DNA of 64,000 bases, taken from NCBI GenBank assembly GCA_035654835.1, contig DASRVZ010000196.1:27051-91050 (forward strand). Direction: 5' to 3'. Each line of letters opens with the position of its first letter. Within the stretch, counting starts at the first letter, position 1. Below are positions 44,918-53,517 of this stretch, one piece after another. Source of the DNA: UBA4719 sp035654835 (GTDB taxonomy: Bacteria > Actinomycetota > Actinomycetes > Actinomycetales > Dermatophilaceae). Made by a program: the position numbers and the translations under genes. The notes under the pieces were generated by a model. The model saw nothing but the letters and a program-made list of their open reading frames with translations, was not told the DNA's origin and did no database searches.

Positions 44918-47755
44918 GTGTCGATCACGAAGCTGAACGTCGAGTCGTATTCCGGGCGCGGGCAAAGCTCCTACGACTCAGGCGAAGGCATGCTCCCGCC
45001 CCAGGACGTCCACGCGGAGCAGAGCGTCATCGGCGGCATGCTGCTGTCCAAGGATGCGATCGCTGACTGCGTCGAGGTGCTCAAGGGCGTCGACTTCTAC
45101 CGTCCCGCGCACGAGCAGATCTATGACGCGATCCTGGACCTCTTCAGCCGTGGCGAGCCGGCCGACGCCATCACCGTCTCGGATGAGCTGACCAAGCGTG
45201 GCGACCTGGTGCGCGTGGGCGGCCAGGCCTATCTGCACCAGCTGATCTCCTCAGTGCCGACGGCGGCCAACGCCGGGTACTACGCGACGATCGTGGCCGA
45301 GCGTGCGGTCCTGCGGCGGCTCGTCGACGCCGGCACAAAGATCGTCCAGATGGGCTACAGCCAGAACGGCGGAGACGTCGTCGACATCGTCAACGCCGCT
45401 CAGGCCGAGATCTACGCCGTGGCGGACAAACGTGGCGGGGATGACTACGCGGTCCTCGGCGATGTGCTTGAGGCGACGGTCGACGAGATCGAGGCCGCCT
45501 CGGGCAAGTCCGGTGAGATGACCGGAGTCCCCACCGGGTTCACCGACTTCGACAACCTGACCAACGGCCTGCACCCTGGGCAGATGATCGTCGTGGCGGC
45601 GAGGCCGGCCGTCGGGAAGGCGCTGGCACTGGACACGCCGCTTCCCACACCCTCGGGCTGGACCACGATGGGTGGGGTTGCGGTTGGCGAGCTTGTGCTC
45701 GGCGGCGACGGACGCCCGACCATGGTGACCCGAGCAACCGAGGTGATGACGGGTCGCCCGTGCTTCGAGGTCGAGTTCTCCGACGGCGCGGTGATCGTCG
45801 CCGATGCAGAGCACCAGTGGCTGGTCACCGTCGGCTGGAACCAGATTGTCCGGACAACCGCTCAGATACTCGTTCTTCTCGCTGATGGGCGGGGCGTGTC
45901 CATCGATCGCAACCCCGCACCAGCAACGTCGGATACCGGGGTGGGCGCAATCGGGGCGGAGCAATGGAAGCTGGTCGGTATTCGTCCGGGCGTCTCTGTC
46001 CCGGTGCGTTGCATTGAGGTCGATAACGAGACCCACCTTTACCTTGCAGGTGAGTCCATGATTCCCACGCACAACTCGACGTGGGGTTTGGATATAGCCC
46101 GGTCGGCGGCGATCAAGCACAAGATGGCCACCGTGCTCTTCAGCCTCGAGATGAGTCGCACCGAGATCACGATGCGACTGCTGTCGGCCGAGGCGTCCAT
46201 CCAGCTGCAGAACATGCGCAAGGGCACGATGCGCGACGAGGACTGGACCAGGCTGGCGCGGACCATGGCCGAGGTCTCGGATGCCCCGCTGTTCATTGAT
46301 GATTCGCCGAACATGTCGCTCATGGAGATCCGGGCCAAGTGCCGTCGCCTCAAGCAGCAGCACAACCTTCGTCTGGTGATCATCGACTACCTGCAGCTGA
46401 TGAGCTCGGGCAAACGCGTCGAGAGCCGGCAGCAGGAGGTCTCCGAGTTCTCCCGTGCCCTCAAGCTCTTGGCCAAGGAGCTCGAGGTCCCCGTCATCGC
46501 TATCTCGCAGTTGAACCGCGGCAGTGAGCAGCGCACCGACAAGAGGCCGCAGATGAGCGACCTTCGTGAATCCGGTTGCCTCACCGCCGACGCACGGATC
46601 CTGCGGGCAGACACCGGCGCTGAGACCACGATGGGTGAGCTGTATGCCGAGGGCGCCACCGACGTTCCGGTCTGGACGCTCGATGAATCCTTGCGCTACG
46701 TGCAACGGCATCTGACCCATGTGTTCCCGACGGGCGTCAAGCCGGTGTTCCGCCTGACCCTGGCGTCGGGCAAGACGGTTCGAGCCACCGATAACCACCC
46801 GTTCCTGGCCTACGAGGGCTGGACCCAGCTGGGCGACTTGCGCTCCGGTTCACGCGTGGCTGTGCCGCGCCACGTTCCGGCGCCACACGACCTGACGACC
46901 TGGGAGGACGACAAGGTCGTGCTGCACGCCCAACACCTCAGCGGTATGGCGAGTGGTTCCGTGCCCGATTCGGTGTTCCACTCGCCCAAGCGTCAGATCG
47001 GTGCCTTTCTCAAGCACCTCTGGATGCTGGACGGTTCAGTGCGGGCGGACCGTGCCGGCGAGGACGGTCGCATCAGTCTGACTTCGCAATCGCGCCGGCT
47101 CCTTGACGACGTCGCTCGCCTACTGCTGCGTTTCGGCATCTCGTGCCGGATCTGCAGCACGGGCAAAGGTTTCGCTCTCGATATCGTCGACGTGGACGAC
47201 CAGAGGCGTTTTCTGCAGGAGGTCGACGTGCATGGTGAGCAGACAACCGAGAGCTTGGCGCTGCTGGATAGTGTGCGCGCACGTTCCGGCAACATGTCCG
47301 GGGCTGAGACGACTGCGGCGGTTTGGGGCCGCGTCAGTGAGGTCATGACGGCGGGCCACGTCGTCCCGACCAACGACATGCAGGTTGACGCGCAGAGCCT
47401 TGGTCAAGTCGTGCAGGTGTTGGATGAGGCGGATCTGGACCTCGAGGCAGTCAACGACGTGTTGTGGGACTCGGTTGTCTCGATCGAGCCGGATGGCGTC
47501 GAAGAGGTCTATGACGCAACGGTTCTGGGCACTCACAACTTCATCGCGAACGGCGTTGCCGTGCATAACAGCATCGAACAAGATGCCGACATGGTGATCC
47601 TGCTTCATCGCGAGTCGATGTATGAGCGTGAGTCACCTCGCGAGGGCGAGGCCGACCTCATCGTTGCCAAGCATCGCAACGGTCCCACCGACACGATCAC
47701 GGTCGCCTTCCAGGGGCACTACTCCCGCTTCACAAACATGGCGACCAACTTCTGA
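44918..47755 (+). CDS. dnaB: Replicative DNA helicase DnaB with two inteins
   Basis: The 945-residue precursor contains two inteins (152 and 331 residues). The spliced helicase would have 462 residues, the normal DnaB length. The N-terminal domain shows LPPQDVHAEQSVIGGMLLS. The P-loop (ARPAVGK, then STWGLD) is split by intein 1 between Lys and Ser. Walker B appears as LRLVIIDYLQLMSS. Intein 2 splits MSDLRESG from SIEQDADMV. The helicase unwinds DNA at replication forks. GTG 44918 is chosen because GAAGGGG lies 5 nt upstream; earlier in-frame GTGs give a Cys-rich extension unlike DnaB. Confidence 0.97.
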   Translation: MSITKLNVESYSGRGQSSYDSGEGMLPPQDVHAEQSVIGGMLLSKDAIADCVEVLKGVDFYRPAHEQIYDAILDLFSRGEPADAITVSDELTKRGDLVRVGGQAYLHQLISSVPTAANAGYYATIVAERAVLRRLVDAGTKIVQMGYSQNGGDVVDIVNAAQAEIYAVADKRGGDDYAVLGDVLEATVDEIEAASGKSGEMTGVPTGFTDFDNLTNGLHPGQMIVVAARPAVGKALALDTPLPTPSGWTTMGGVAVGELVLGGDGRPTMVTRATEVMTGRPCFEVEFSDGAVIVADAEHQWLVTVGWNQIVRTTAQILVLLADGRGVSIDRNPAPATSDTGVGAIGAEQWKLVGIRPGVSVPVRCIEVDNETHLYLAGESMIPTHNSTWGLDIARSAAIKHKMATVLFSLEMSRTEITMRLLSAEASIQLQNMRKGTMRDEDWTRLARTMAEVSDAPLFIDDSPNMSLMEIRAKCRRLKQQHNLRLVIIDYLQLMSSGKRVESRQQEVSEFSRALKLLAKELEVPVIAISQLNRGSEQRTDKRPQMSDLRESGCLTADARILRADTGAETTMGELYAEGATDVPVWTLDESLRYVQRHLTHVFPTGVKPVFRLTLASGKTVRATDNHPFLAYEGWTQLGDLRSGSRVAVPRHVPAPHDLTTWEDDKVVLHAQHLSGMASGSVPDSVFHSPKRQIGAFLKHLWMLDGSVRADRAGEDGRISLTSQSRRLLDDVARLLLRFGISCRICSTGKGFALDIVDVDDQRRFLQEVDVHGEQTTESLALLDSVRARSGNMSGAETTAAVWGRVSEVMTAGHVVPTNDMQVDAQSLGQVVQVLDEADLDLEAVNDVLWDSVVSIEPDGVEEVYDATVLGTHNFIANGVAVHNSIEQDADMVILLHRESMYERESPREGEADLIVAKHRNGPTDTITVAFQGHYSRFTNMATNF
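45620..46075 (+). other. DnaB intein 1: class 3 mini-intein in the P-loop
   Basis: Residues 235-386 (152 aa) start with Ala instead of Cys or Ser (ALALDTPLPTPSGW) and end at HN before Ser. The class 3 signature is complete. Trp67 is in block B (DAEHQWL), Cys131 in block F (PVRCIEV) and Thr150 is two residues before the final Asn152 (IPTHN). There is no room for an endonuclease. Class 3 inteins splice through a branched intermediate on the block F cysteine. Similar inteins are known in phage DnaB helicases, which suggests a phage origin. Confidence 0.85.
46577..47569 (+). other. DnaB intein 2: class 1 intein with DOD endonuclease remnant
   Basis: Residues 554-884 (331 aa) begin CLTADARI, have block B RATDNHPFL and end with GTHNFIANGVAVHN before Ser, a standard class 1 intein. 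The middle has KHLWMLDGSVR, a LAGLIDADG-like first motif. A second clear motif was not found, so the endonuclease may be decayed. It uses the SG/S insertion site common for DnaB inteins. Confidence 0.9.
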
Positions 47756-47949
47756 TGCGCTGGCGGTGCGTCTTTGAAGTTGCTGGCTCTATCTAGATTT
47801 TAGAAAAGTCCAAAACAAGTTGGCGGACGAGGGGGTTCCGTCAGTCAGCCGCGCGCGAGTCAGAAGCCTCCTTCAGTGCCCAGCCAGGCGCGTGGCCCCT
47901 CAAGCACGTCACGGCAACAAGACACCGACAGCCCACTAGGCTCCCCTGT

Positions 47950-48582
47950 ATGGCTGAGATGAGCATGAACAAGGCGATCCACGGTGCCTTCCGACGCGAC
48001 CTGACCCGCTTCATCACCGCGCTATCGAGCGTGGTGGCCGGCGACGCAGAGCGTGGTAGCCGGCTCGCAATCGCGTGGTCCAACTTCGACGACCAGCTGA
48101 CACAGCATCACACCGGCGAGCACGAGATCGCCTGGCCGGCGCTCGTTGCCGTGGGGGTAAGTCCGAGCCTTCTGGCCACGATGGACGCCGAACACGACTC
48201 GATGGCAGCGGCGATCGCTGACGTAAGGGCCGCCGTGCCTGCGCTCAGGCACACTGCGAGCGCCGAGGATGTGTCCACGGCGCGCGCGGCGTTCGAACGG
48301 CTGCAGGCGGTGACCGTCGCGCACCTCGAGCACGAGGAGGCCGAGATCGATCCCATCTACCTCGAGAAGAAGGACACTCCCGAGATCAAGGCAATGGGGC
48401 GGGCGTTCGGCAAGGTCAGCCCGGCACGGGGCGGCAGGTTCTTCGCGTGGGTCAGCGACGGCGCCAGCCCGGGCGAGATGGCCGCGATCACCAGGGACGT
48501 CCCAGGGCCGGTGTTCGCGATCATCGGTGGCATCTTCGGCCGTGACTACCGCAAGAACATCGCGCCCCTTTGGAAGAGCTAG
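47950..48582 (+). CDS. Hemerythrin HHE domain protein
   Basis: The 210-residue protein has a four-helix hemerythrin domain at about 8-150 with metal ligand candidates His11, His53/His54, Glu57 and His58, then DAEHDSM and AHLEHEEAEI. It could bind a di-iron centre for oxygen, nitric oxide or redox sensing. The remainder is a conserved helical tail. TAGGCT (47937-47942) lies 7 nt before ATG, so the transcript is likely leaderless. Confidence 0.88.
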   Translation: MAEMSMNKAIHGAFRRDLTRFITALSSVVAGDAERGSRLAIAWSNFDDQLTQHHTGEHEIAWPALVAVGVSPSLLATMDAEHDSMAAAIADVRAAVPALRHTASAEDVSTARAAFERLQAVTVAHLEHEEAEIDPIYLEKKDTPEIKAMGRAFGKVSPARGGRFFAWVSDGASPGEMAAITRDVPGPVFAIIGGIFGRDYRKNIAPLWKS

Positions 48583-48600
48583 CGCGACAGCGACCGAGGG

Positions 48601-49953
48601 TCAGCGCAGGAGCCGGGCCAGATCCGGGTGACGGTCCCGGTATCCCTGCAGGAGCACCCTGGCTGTCGTGACCGAGTCGACCAGCGGGTGGAGCGCAAAA
48701 GCTTTGAGCGCCAACGAAGCTGACCGACTGCGAGCTGCTTCGATGGTCAGCTGTTCCACGGCCTTGACCTGTTGCACGAGACCGAGCTGGTGGCCGGCGA
48801 GCGGGAGGGTCGCGATGGGATGGGGGCCGTAAGCGTTCACGGTGCTTGGCACTTCGACCACAGCTTCTGGAGGCAGTCCGGGCACTGCAGAACCGTTGCG
48901 AACATTGAGGATCATGGTGCTGCGCTCGTTGCGCGCGATGGCGCCCATGATGGCCAGGGCAACACCTTCGTAGCCTCCGCCCTCGATGTCCGCAGCGTCA
49001 CGGGTCTCCAGCTCTTCCCGGCTCTCCTTCATGTATGTCGCATCGCGCTCCTCCCGCACCCGGCGCCATTCGTGCAGAGCTGCCGCGGGACGGACCCGGA
49101 CCGCATCATAGAAAGCGCGCTGCTGTTCGAGCAGGAACTCGCCGCGCGTCTGTGAGTCGCCCTTGATCGCTGCGACCGCGTCGCGGGTGAAGTAGTAGTA
49201 GTAGAGGTACTCGTTGGGCAGACAACCCAGCAGCTGGATCCACTCGGGCCCGAAGAGCCGGCCCTCCTCGATCGTGGCCAGCAGCTGGGCGTCGCCGATG
49301 AGGTCCGGCAGCACGTCGCGACCGTCATGGTCAAGACCGCGCAGCCACCCCAGGTGGTTGAGGCCGACGTAGTCGAAGTCAGTGCGATCGGGGTCAAGAC
49401 CCAGAGCTCGGACAGCCCTGCGGCCCAAGCCGATCGGTGAGTCACAGATCCCCACCACGCGTTCGCCGAGAACCAGCTGCATCGCCTCGGTGATCATCCC
49501 GGCGGGGTTGGTGAAGTTGATGACCCAGGCACGCGGACAGATCTCGGCGATTCGCTCCGCGATATGGATGGCGACCGGGACGGTCCGCATCCCGTAGGCG
49601 AGGCCACCGGGTCCGGTGGTCTCTTGCCCGAGTAGGCCAAGGTCGAGGGCGACGCGCTCATCCGTGGTTCGTCCCTCGAGGCCGCCCACACGGATAGCCG
49701 AGAAGACGAAGTCCGCTCCATCCAGAGCCCCGTCGAGATCCGTGGTCGTCTCCACCGTCGGAGCGCCTTCATGGCCTTTGGCCATCTCCTCTTGTGCCAT
49801 CTGTTGGGTCACCTGACCCATCGCCTCAAGGCGATCCGGCGATACGTCATACAGGGAGACGGCGTCAACCCGCGGGCTGCTGAGGTCACGCAGTACGGCC
49901 CCATAGACGAGGGGGACGCGGAATCCGCCGCCCCCCAGGATCGCCAGCTTCAT
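48601..49953 (-). CDS. GH4 family glycosidase (6-phospho-beta-glucosidase-like)
   Basis: The 450-residue protein begins with the NAD-binding LAILGGGGFRVPLVYGAVLR. It has the GH4 motifs WVINFTNPAGMITEA and CDSPIGL, plus NHLGWLRG and NEYLYYY. GH4 enzymes use NAD and a metal to cleave phosphorylated or other glycosides by redox elimination. The gene is divergent from a PfkB kinase gene, which could supply or use the phosphorylated sugar. GAGGTG precedes ATG 49953. Confidence 0.88.
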   Translation of the reverse strand: MKLAILGGGGFRVPLVYGAVLRDLSSPRVDAVSLYDVSPDRLEAMGQVTQQMAQEEMAKGHEGAPTVETTTDLDGALDGADFVFSAIRVGGLEGRTTDERVALDLGLLGQETTGPGGLAYGMRTVPVAIHIAERIAEICPRAWVINFTNPAGMITEAMQLVLGERVVGICDSPIGLGRRAVRALGLDPDRTDFDYVGLNHLGWLRGLDHDGRDVLPDLIGDAQLLATIEEGRLFGPEWIQLLGCLPNEYLYYYYFTRDAVAAIKGDSQTRGEFLLEQQRAFYDAVRVRPAAALHEWRRVREERDATYMKESREELETRDAADIEGGGYEGVALAIMGAIARNERSTMILNVRNGSAVPGLPPEAVVEVPSTVNAYGPHPIATLPLAGHQLGLVQQVKAVEQLTIEAARSRSASLALKAFALHPLVDSVTTARVLLQGYRDRHPDLARLLR

Positions 49954-50029
49954 GCTCTCAACACCTCCACGCCACGATCGCTGCGCGTCTGCAGGGGTTG
50001 TCTGCGCTCGTTTCGCATGGCCCCCAAGG

Positions 50030-50042
50030 TAGCGTCACACCT
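50030..50042 (+). promoter_or_regulatory. Leaderless promoter of the PfkB kinase gene
   Basis: TAGCGT at 50030-50035 is 7 nt from the GTG start at 50043. No Shine-Dalgarno sequence is present. Confidence 0.5.
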
Positions 50043-51164
50043 GTGGCGGACACGATGTACGACCCATTGGCCAGCATGCGTACTGCGGACGGCCCTGAGT
50101 TCGACCTGTTCCTCTGCGGGACCGTCTTCCTGGACATCATCTTCACCGGCATGGCGGCCATGCCCACCAGCGGCACGGAGGTCTGGGCCGAAGGCATGGG
50201 CTCCAGCCCGGGAGGAATCGCCAACCTCGCGATCGCCGCGAGCCGACTCGGCCTGCGAACGTCACTGGCCGCGGCCTTCGGCGACGACGACTACGCCGAC
50301 TTCTGCTGGAAGACCCTCTCCGAGCAGGAGCATGTGGACCTGAGCCGTTCGCGACGCTTTGACCAGTGGCACTCCCCTGTGACCGTCTCGATGGCAGTCG
50401 ATCGCGACCGCAGCATGGTGACGCACGGGCACCCGTCGCCGGTGCCCCCTCCCGACATGATTGGTCAGCCGCCGCGCTGCCGCGCCGTCATCGTTGACCT
50501 GAGCCACGTCGACACCATGGGAGTTCCAGACCGACCGTCCTGGCCCGATCTGGCCCGCAGGGATGGCGCGCTCATCTTCGCGGACGTGGGTTGGGATCCC
50601 AGCGGAGTGTGGTCGCCGAAGATCCTCGACCAGCTCGCCAGCTGCGACGCCTTCATGCCCAATGCCACGGAGGCGATGGCCTACACGCGCACCGAGACCG
50701 CACACGACGCGCTGTACGCCCTTGCCGACCTGGTCCCGTTGGCCGTGGTGACGAACGGGGCAGAAGGCGCGCTCGCGATCGACGCGACCACTGGCGAAGA
50801 GGCCAACGCCCCGGCGCTTCGCGTGACGGCGCTTGACCCCACCGGCGCCGGGGATGTGTTCGGCGCCGGTCTGGTCGTCGGCACCCTGGCCGGATGGCCG
50901 CTGGAGAACCGGCTCGCCTTCTCCACCTTGTGCTCAGCGCTGGCCGTCCAGCAGTTCGGTGGCTCTCTCGCGGCGCCGGGCTGGGGGGACATCGCGGACT
51001 GGTGGCACGACGTCCGCGACTCCAACGACCACTCGAGCTACGGCTGCTCGCTGAAACGCAGGTACGCCTTCCTCGAGGACATCGTCCCGACCGTTCCCGT
51101 CGGCGCGGTTCACCGCGCCGCGGCCACCATCGCCCGTCTGGCAGACGTGGACCAGACACCATGA
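50043..51164 (+). CDS. PfkB family carbohydrate kinase
   Basis: The 373-residue protein has the PfkB motifs GGIANLAIAASRLG and DPTGAGDVFGAGLVVGTLAG with the catalytic Asp. It phosphorylates a sugar with ATP; the substrate is not evident. GTG 50043 is supported by the leaderless -10 box. It heads a run with a sugar ABC transporter, and the GH4 gene is divergent. Confidence 0.9.
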   Translation: MADTMYDPLASMRTADGPEFDLFLCGTVFLDIIFTGMAAMPTSGTEVWAEGMGSSPGGIANLAIAASRLGLRTSLAAAFGDDDYADFCWKTLSEQEHVDLSRSRRFDQWHSPVTVSMAVDRDRSMVTHGHPSPVPPPDMIGQPPRCRAVIVDLSHVDTMGVPDRPSWPDLARRDGALIFADVGWDPSGVWSPKILDQLASCDAFMPNATEAMAYTRTETAHDALYALADLVPLAVVTNGAEGALAIDATTGEEANAPALRVTALDPTGAGDVFGAGLVVGTLAGWPLENRLAFSTLCSALAVQQFGGSLAAPGWGDIADWWHDVRDSNDHSSYGCSLKRRYAFLEDIVPTVPVGAVHRAAATIARLADVDQTP

Positions 51165-51241
51165 CCTGCTGACGCAGTCACCGTGCAAACGTGCCCTCCC
51201 AAGCCTCATCACGCAGTCTCACTCGCACGAAGGAGCACCAC

Positions 51242-52606
51242 ATGATCCGCTCTCGCCGGCTCTTGCTCATTGCCAGCGTGCTTGGCGTCACCGCAGTCGC
51301 AGCGTGTGCCCCCGGGTCGAGTACCTCTCCCAGTACCAGCGCGCCGTCGTCCGCGTCGGCGGTGGAGACCGATGCGGCCAAGATGGGCGCCGTGACTTTG
51401 CTGGTCTGGGACCAGGAGGTGCGCGGAGGTCAGGCGGCCCAGATGGCTGAGCTGATCAAGGGCTTCGAGGCGAAGTACCCGAACATCAAGATCGAGCGGG
51501 TTTCGCGGTCCTTCGACGACCTCAAGACCACGCTGCGCCTGGCGTTGAGCGGCAATGAGCCTCCCGACGTCGTCGAGGCCAACAATGGCCGGTCCGACAT
51601 GGGCGAGTTCGTCAAGGCCGGACAGCTGCGCCCTCTTGACGCGTACTCCACCGCGTATGGCTGGGAGGCGCGCTATCCGAAGTCGGTGCGTCAGTACTCC
51701 TCGTACAGTCCGGACGGGAAGACGTTCGGGGAGGGCAACCTCTATGGCCTGCCCCAGGTTGGCGAGACCGTTGGAATCTTCTACAACAAGAAGAAGCTGG
51801 CCGCCGCCGGACTGCAGGCACCCACCACGTGGAGTGAGCTCCAGTCCTCCCTGGCGACCCTCAAGGGCAAGGGCGAGGTTCCCCTCATGCTCGGCAACCT
51901 CGAGAAATGGCCGGCCATCCACGTCTTCGGCACCGTCCAGGGCCGGACGACACCTCCCGAGACCATCAAGTCGCTGGCGTTCGGTCGCAGCGGCGCCACC
52001 TGGAAGTCACCGGAGAACCTCAAGGCCGCCCAGACGCTGGTCGAGTGGGTGGACAAGGGGTACTTCAACAAGGGCGTCAACGGCCAGGACTACGACCCCG
52101 CCTGGCAGGGGTTCACCAAGGGCACCGGTGTCTACCTCATCGCCGGCACGTGGCTGCAGGCTGACCTGGAGAAGGCAATGGGTGCTGACGTCGGCTTCAT
52201 GCTGCCGCCGGGTTCCGCGGCCGGCGACAAGCCGGTGGCCACTGGTGGCACCGGACTGCCGTTCGCGGTCACGTCCAAGAGCAAGCACCCCGATGCCGCT
52301 GCGGCCTACATCAACTTCATCACCAGCGAGGACGCCATGGCCGTGCTCGCCAAGACCGGCAACCTGCCGATAGCCGACACCAGCGCCCAGGTGGTCACCG
52401 GGACCTTGCAGAAGGAGGTCTTCTCGAGCTTCGGCAAGATCGTCGAACAGGACGGGCTGGTCCCGTACCTCGACTACGCGACGCCCACCATGTACGACAC
52501 CATCGGTGCCGCCTTGCAGGATCTGCTCGCCAAGAAGGCGACCCCGGACCAGTTCCTCGACCGGCTCGAGAAGGACTACGCAGCCTTCGTGTCAGCCCAG
52601 GGCTAG
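51242..52606 (+). CDS. Extracellular sugar-binding lipoprotein (ABC transporter)
   Basis: The 454-residue protein has a lipoprotein signal ending at Cys22 (ASVLGVTAVAACAPG). A Ser/Thr-rich linker follows, then the family 1 solute-binding fold (YGLPQVGETVGIFYNKKKLA). It should deliver an oligosaccharide to the permeases encoded next. AAGGAG precedes ATG 51242. Confidence 0.93.
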   Translation: MIRSRRLLLIASVLGVTAVAACAPGSSTSPSTSAPSSASAVETDAAKMGAVTLLVWDQEVRGGQAAQMAELIKGFEAKYPNIKIERVSRSFDDLKTTLRLALSGNEPPDVVEANNGRSDMGEFVKAGQLRPLDAYSTAYGWEARYPKSVRQYSSYSPDGKTFGEGNLYGLPQVGETVGIFYNKKKLAAAGLQAPTTWSELQSSLATLKGKGEVPLMLGNLEKWPAIHVFGTVQGRTTPPETIKSLAFGRSGATWKSPENLKAAQTLVEWVDKGYFNKGVNGQDYDPAWQGFTKGTGVYLIAGTWLQADLEKAMGADVGFMLPPGSAAGDKPVATGGTGLPFAVTSKSKHPDAAAAYINFITSEDAMAVLAKTGNLPIADTSAQVVTGTLQKEVFSSFGKIVEQDGLVPYLDYATPTMYDTIGAALQDLLAKKATPDQFLDRLEKDYAAFVSAQG

Positions 52607-52614
52607 GCGTATCG

Positions 52615-53517
52615 GTGGTGGGGCGTGGCAGCAGGCGTGATGTCGGCCCACCGGGCGAGCCTCGGCGAATCGCCTACCTCTACCTGCTGCCGGCATTCAT
52701 CGTCTACGCGGCGTTCCTGCTGTATCCGCTGCTTCGCGCCGTGCAGATCTCGTTGTATGACTGGGACGGGCTCACTCTGGGGCGCTGGATCGGCCTCGAC
52801 AACTACCGGGAGGTCCTGACCGACGAGGGGCTCCGCAGCGCCTTCGGGCACGCCCTCGTGCTGATGGTCTTCTTCGCCCTCATCCCCATCGTCGTGGGGC
52901 TGCTCCTGGCGTCGGTGCTCAACCGGGCCAAGGTGCGGGGACTGTCGTTCTTCCGGACGGTCGTGTTCCTGCCGCAGGTCGTGGCGATGGTGGTCGTGGC
53001 CGTCGCGTGGCGTCGCATCTATGCCCCGGACGGGAGCCTCAACTCCCTGCTGGGCGCCGTCGGCCTGGACTCGCTGACCCGTGGCTGGCTGGGCGACTAC
53101 GACTTCGCCCTGCCGGCCGTGGGGTTCGTCGGCAGCTGGTTCGAGATCGGCCTGGTGACGGTGCTGCTCCTGGCTGGCATGGGGCGGATCAATGGTGAGC
53201 TCTATGAGGCCGCCAGGCTGGACGGCGCCGGACCTGTGCGCGAGTTCTTCGCCGTGACGCTGCCCTCCGTACGCGGTGAGATCGCCGTGGCGTTGACCCT
53301 CACGGTCATCGCCGCGCTGCGCACCTTTGACCTGGTCTATGTCACCACCCGAGGTGGGCCGGGCAACTCGACCTCCGTGCCGTCATACGAGGTGTATCAC
53401 CGCGCCTTCGAGCTGGGCCGGGTCGGCTCCGCAGCGGCGATCGGCGTCTCCCTGACGATCGTGATCTTCGCGATCTCGTTCGCTATCACGCGAATCGGTG
53501 ACCGGGGCACGTCATGA
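52615..53517 (+). CDS. Sugar ABC transporter permease, MalF type
   Basis: The 300-residue protein has six membrane helices and the EAA loop GELYEAARLDGAGPVREFFA. It starts at GTG 52615 (or 52618), close after the binding-protein gene, and overlaps the next permease by ATGA. Confidence 0.92.
   Translation: MVGRGSRRDVGPPGEPRRIAYLYLLPAFIVYAAFLLYPLLRAVQISLYDWDGLTLGRWIGLDNYREVLTDEGLRSAFGHALVLMVFFALIPIVVGLLLASVLNRAKVRGLSFFRTVVFLPQVVAMVVVAVAWRRIYAPDGSLNSLLGAVGLDSLTRGWLGDYDFALPAVGFVGSWFEIGLVTVLLLAGMGRINGELYEAARLDGAGPVREFFAVTLPSVRGEIAVALTLTVIAALRTFDLVYVTTRGGPGNSTSVPSYEVYHRAFELGRVGSAAAIGVSLTIVIFAISFAITRIGDRGTS

Noticed and set aside
45620..46075. Intein 1 as an ordinary insertion or misread frame in DnaB
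   Set aside because: The frame stays open, the ends join the P-loop exactly, and the WCT triad is present, so an intein is the better reading.
45251..46798. 515-codon minus-strand frame opposite dnaB
   Set aside because: It is an antisense shadow with no motifs. It spans intein and extein borders without regard to them.
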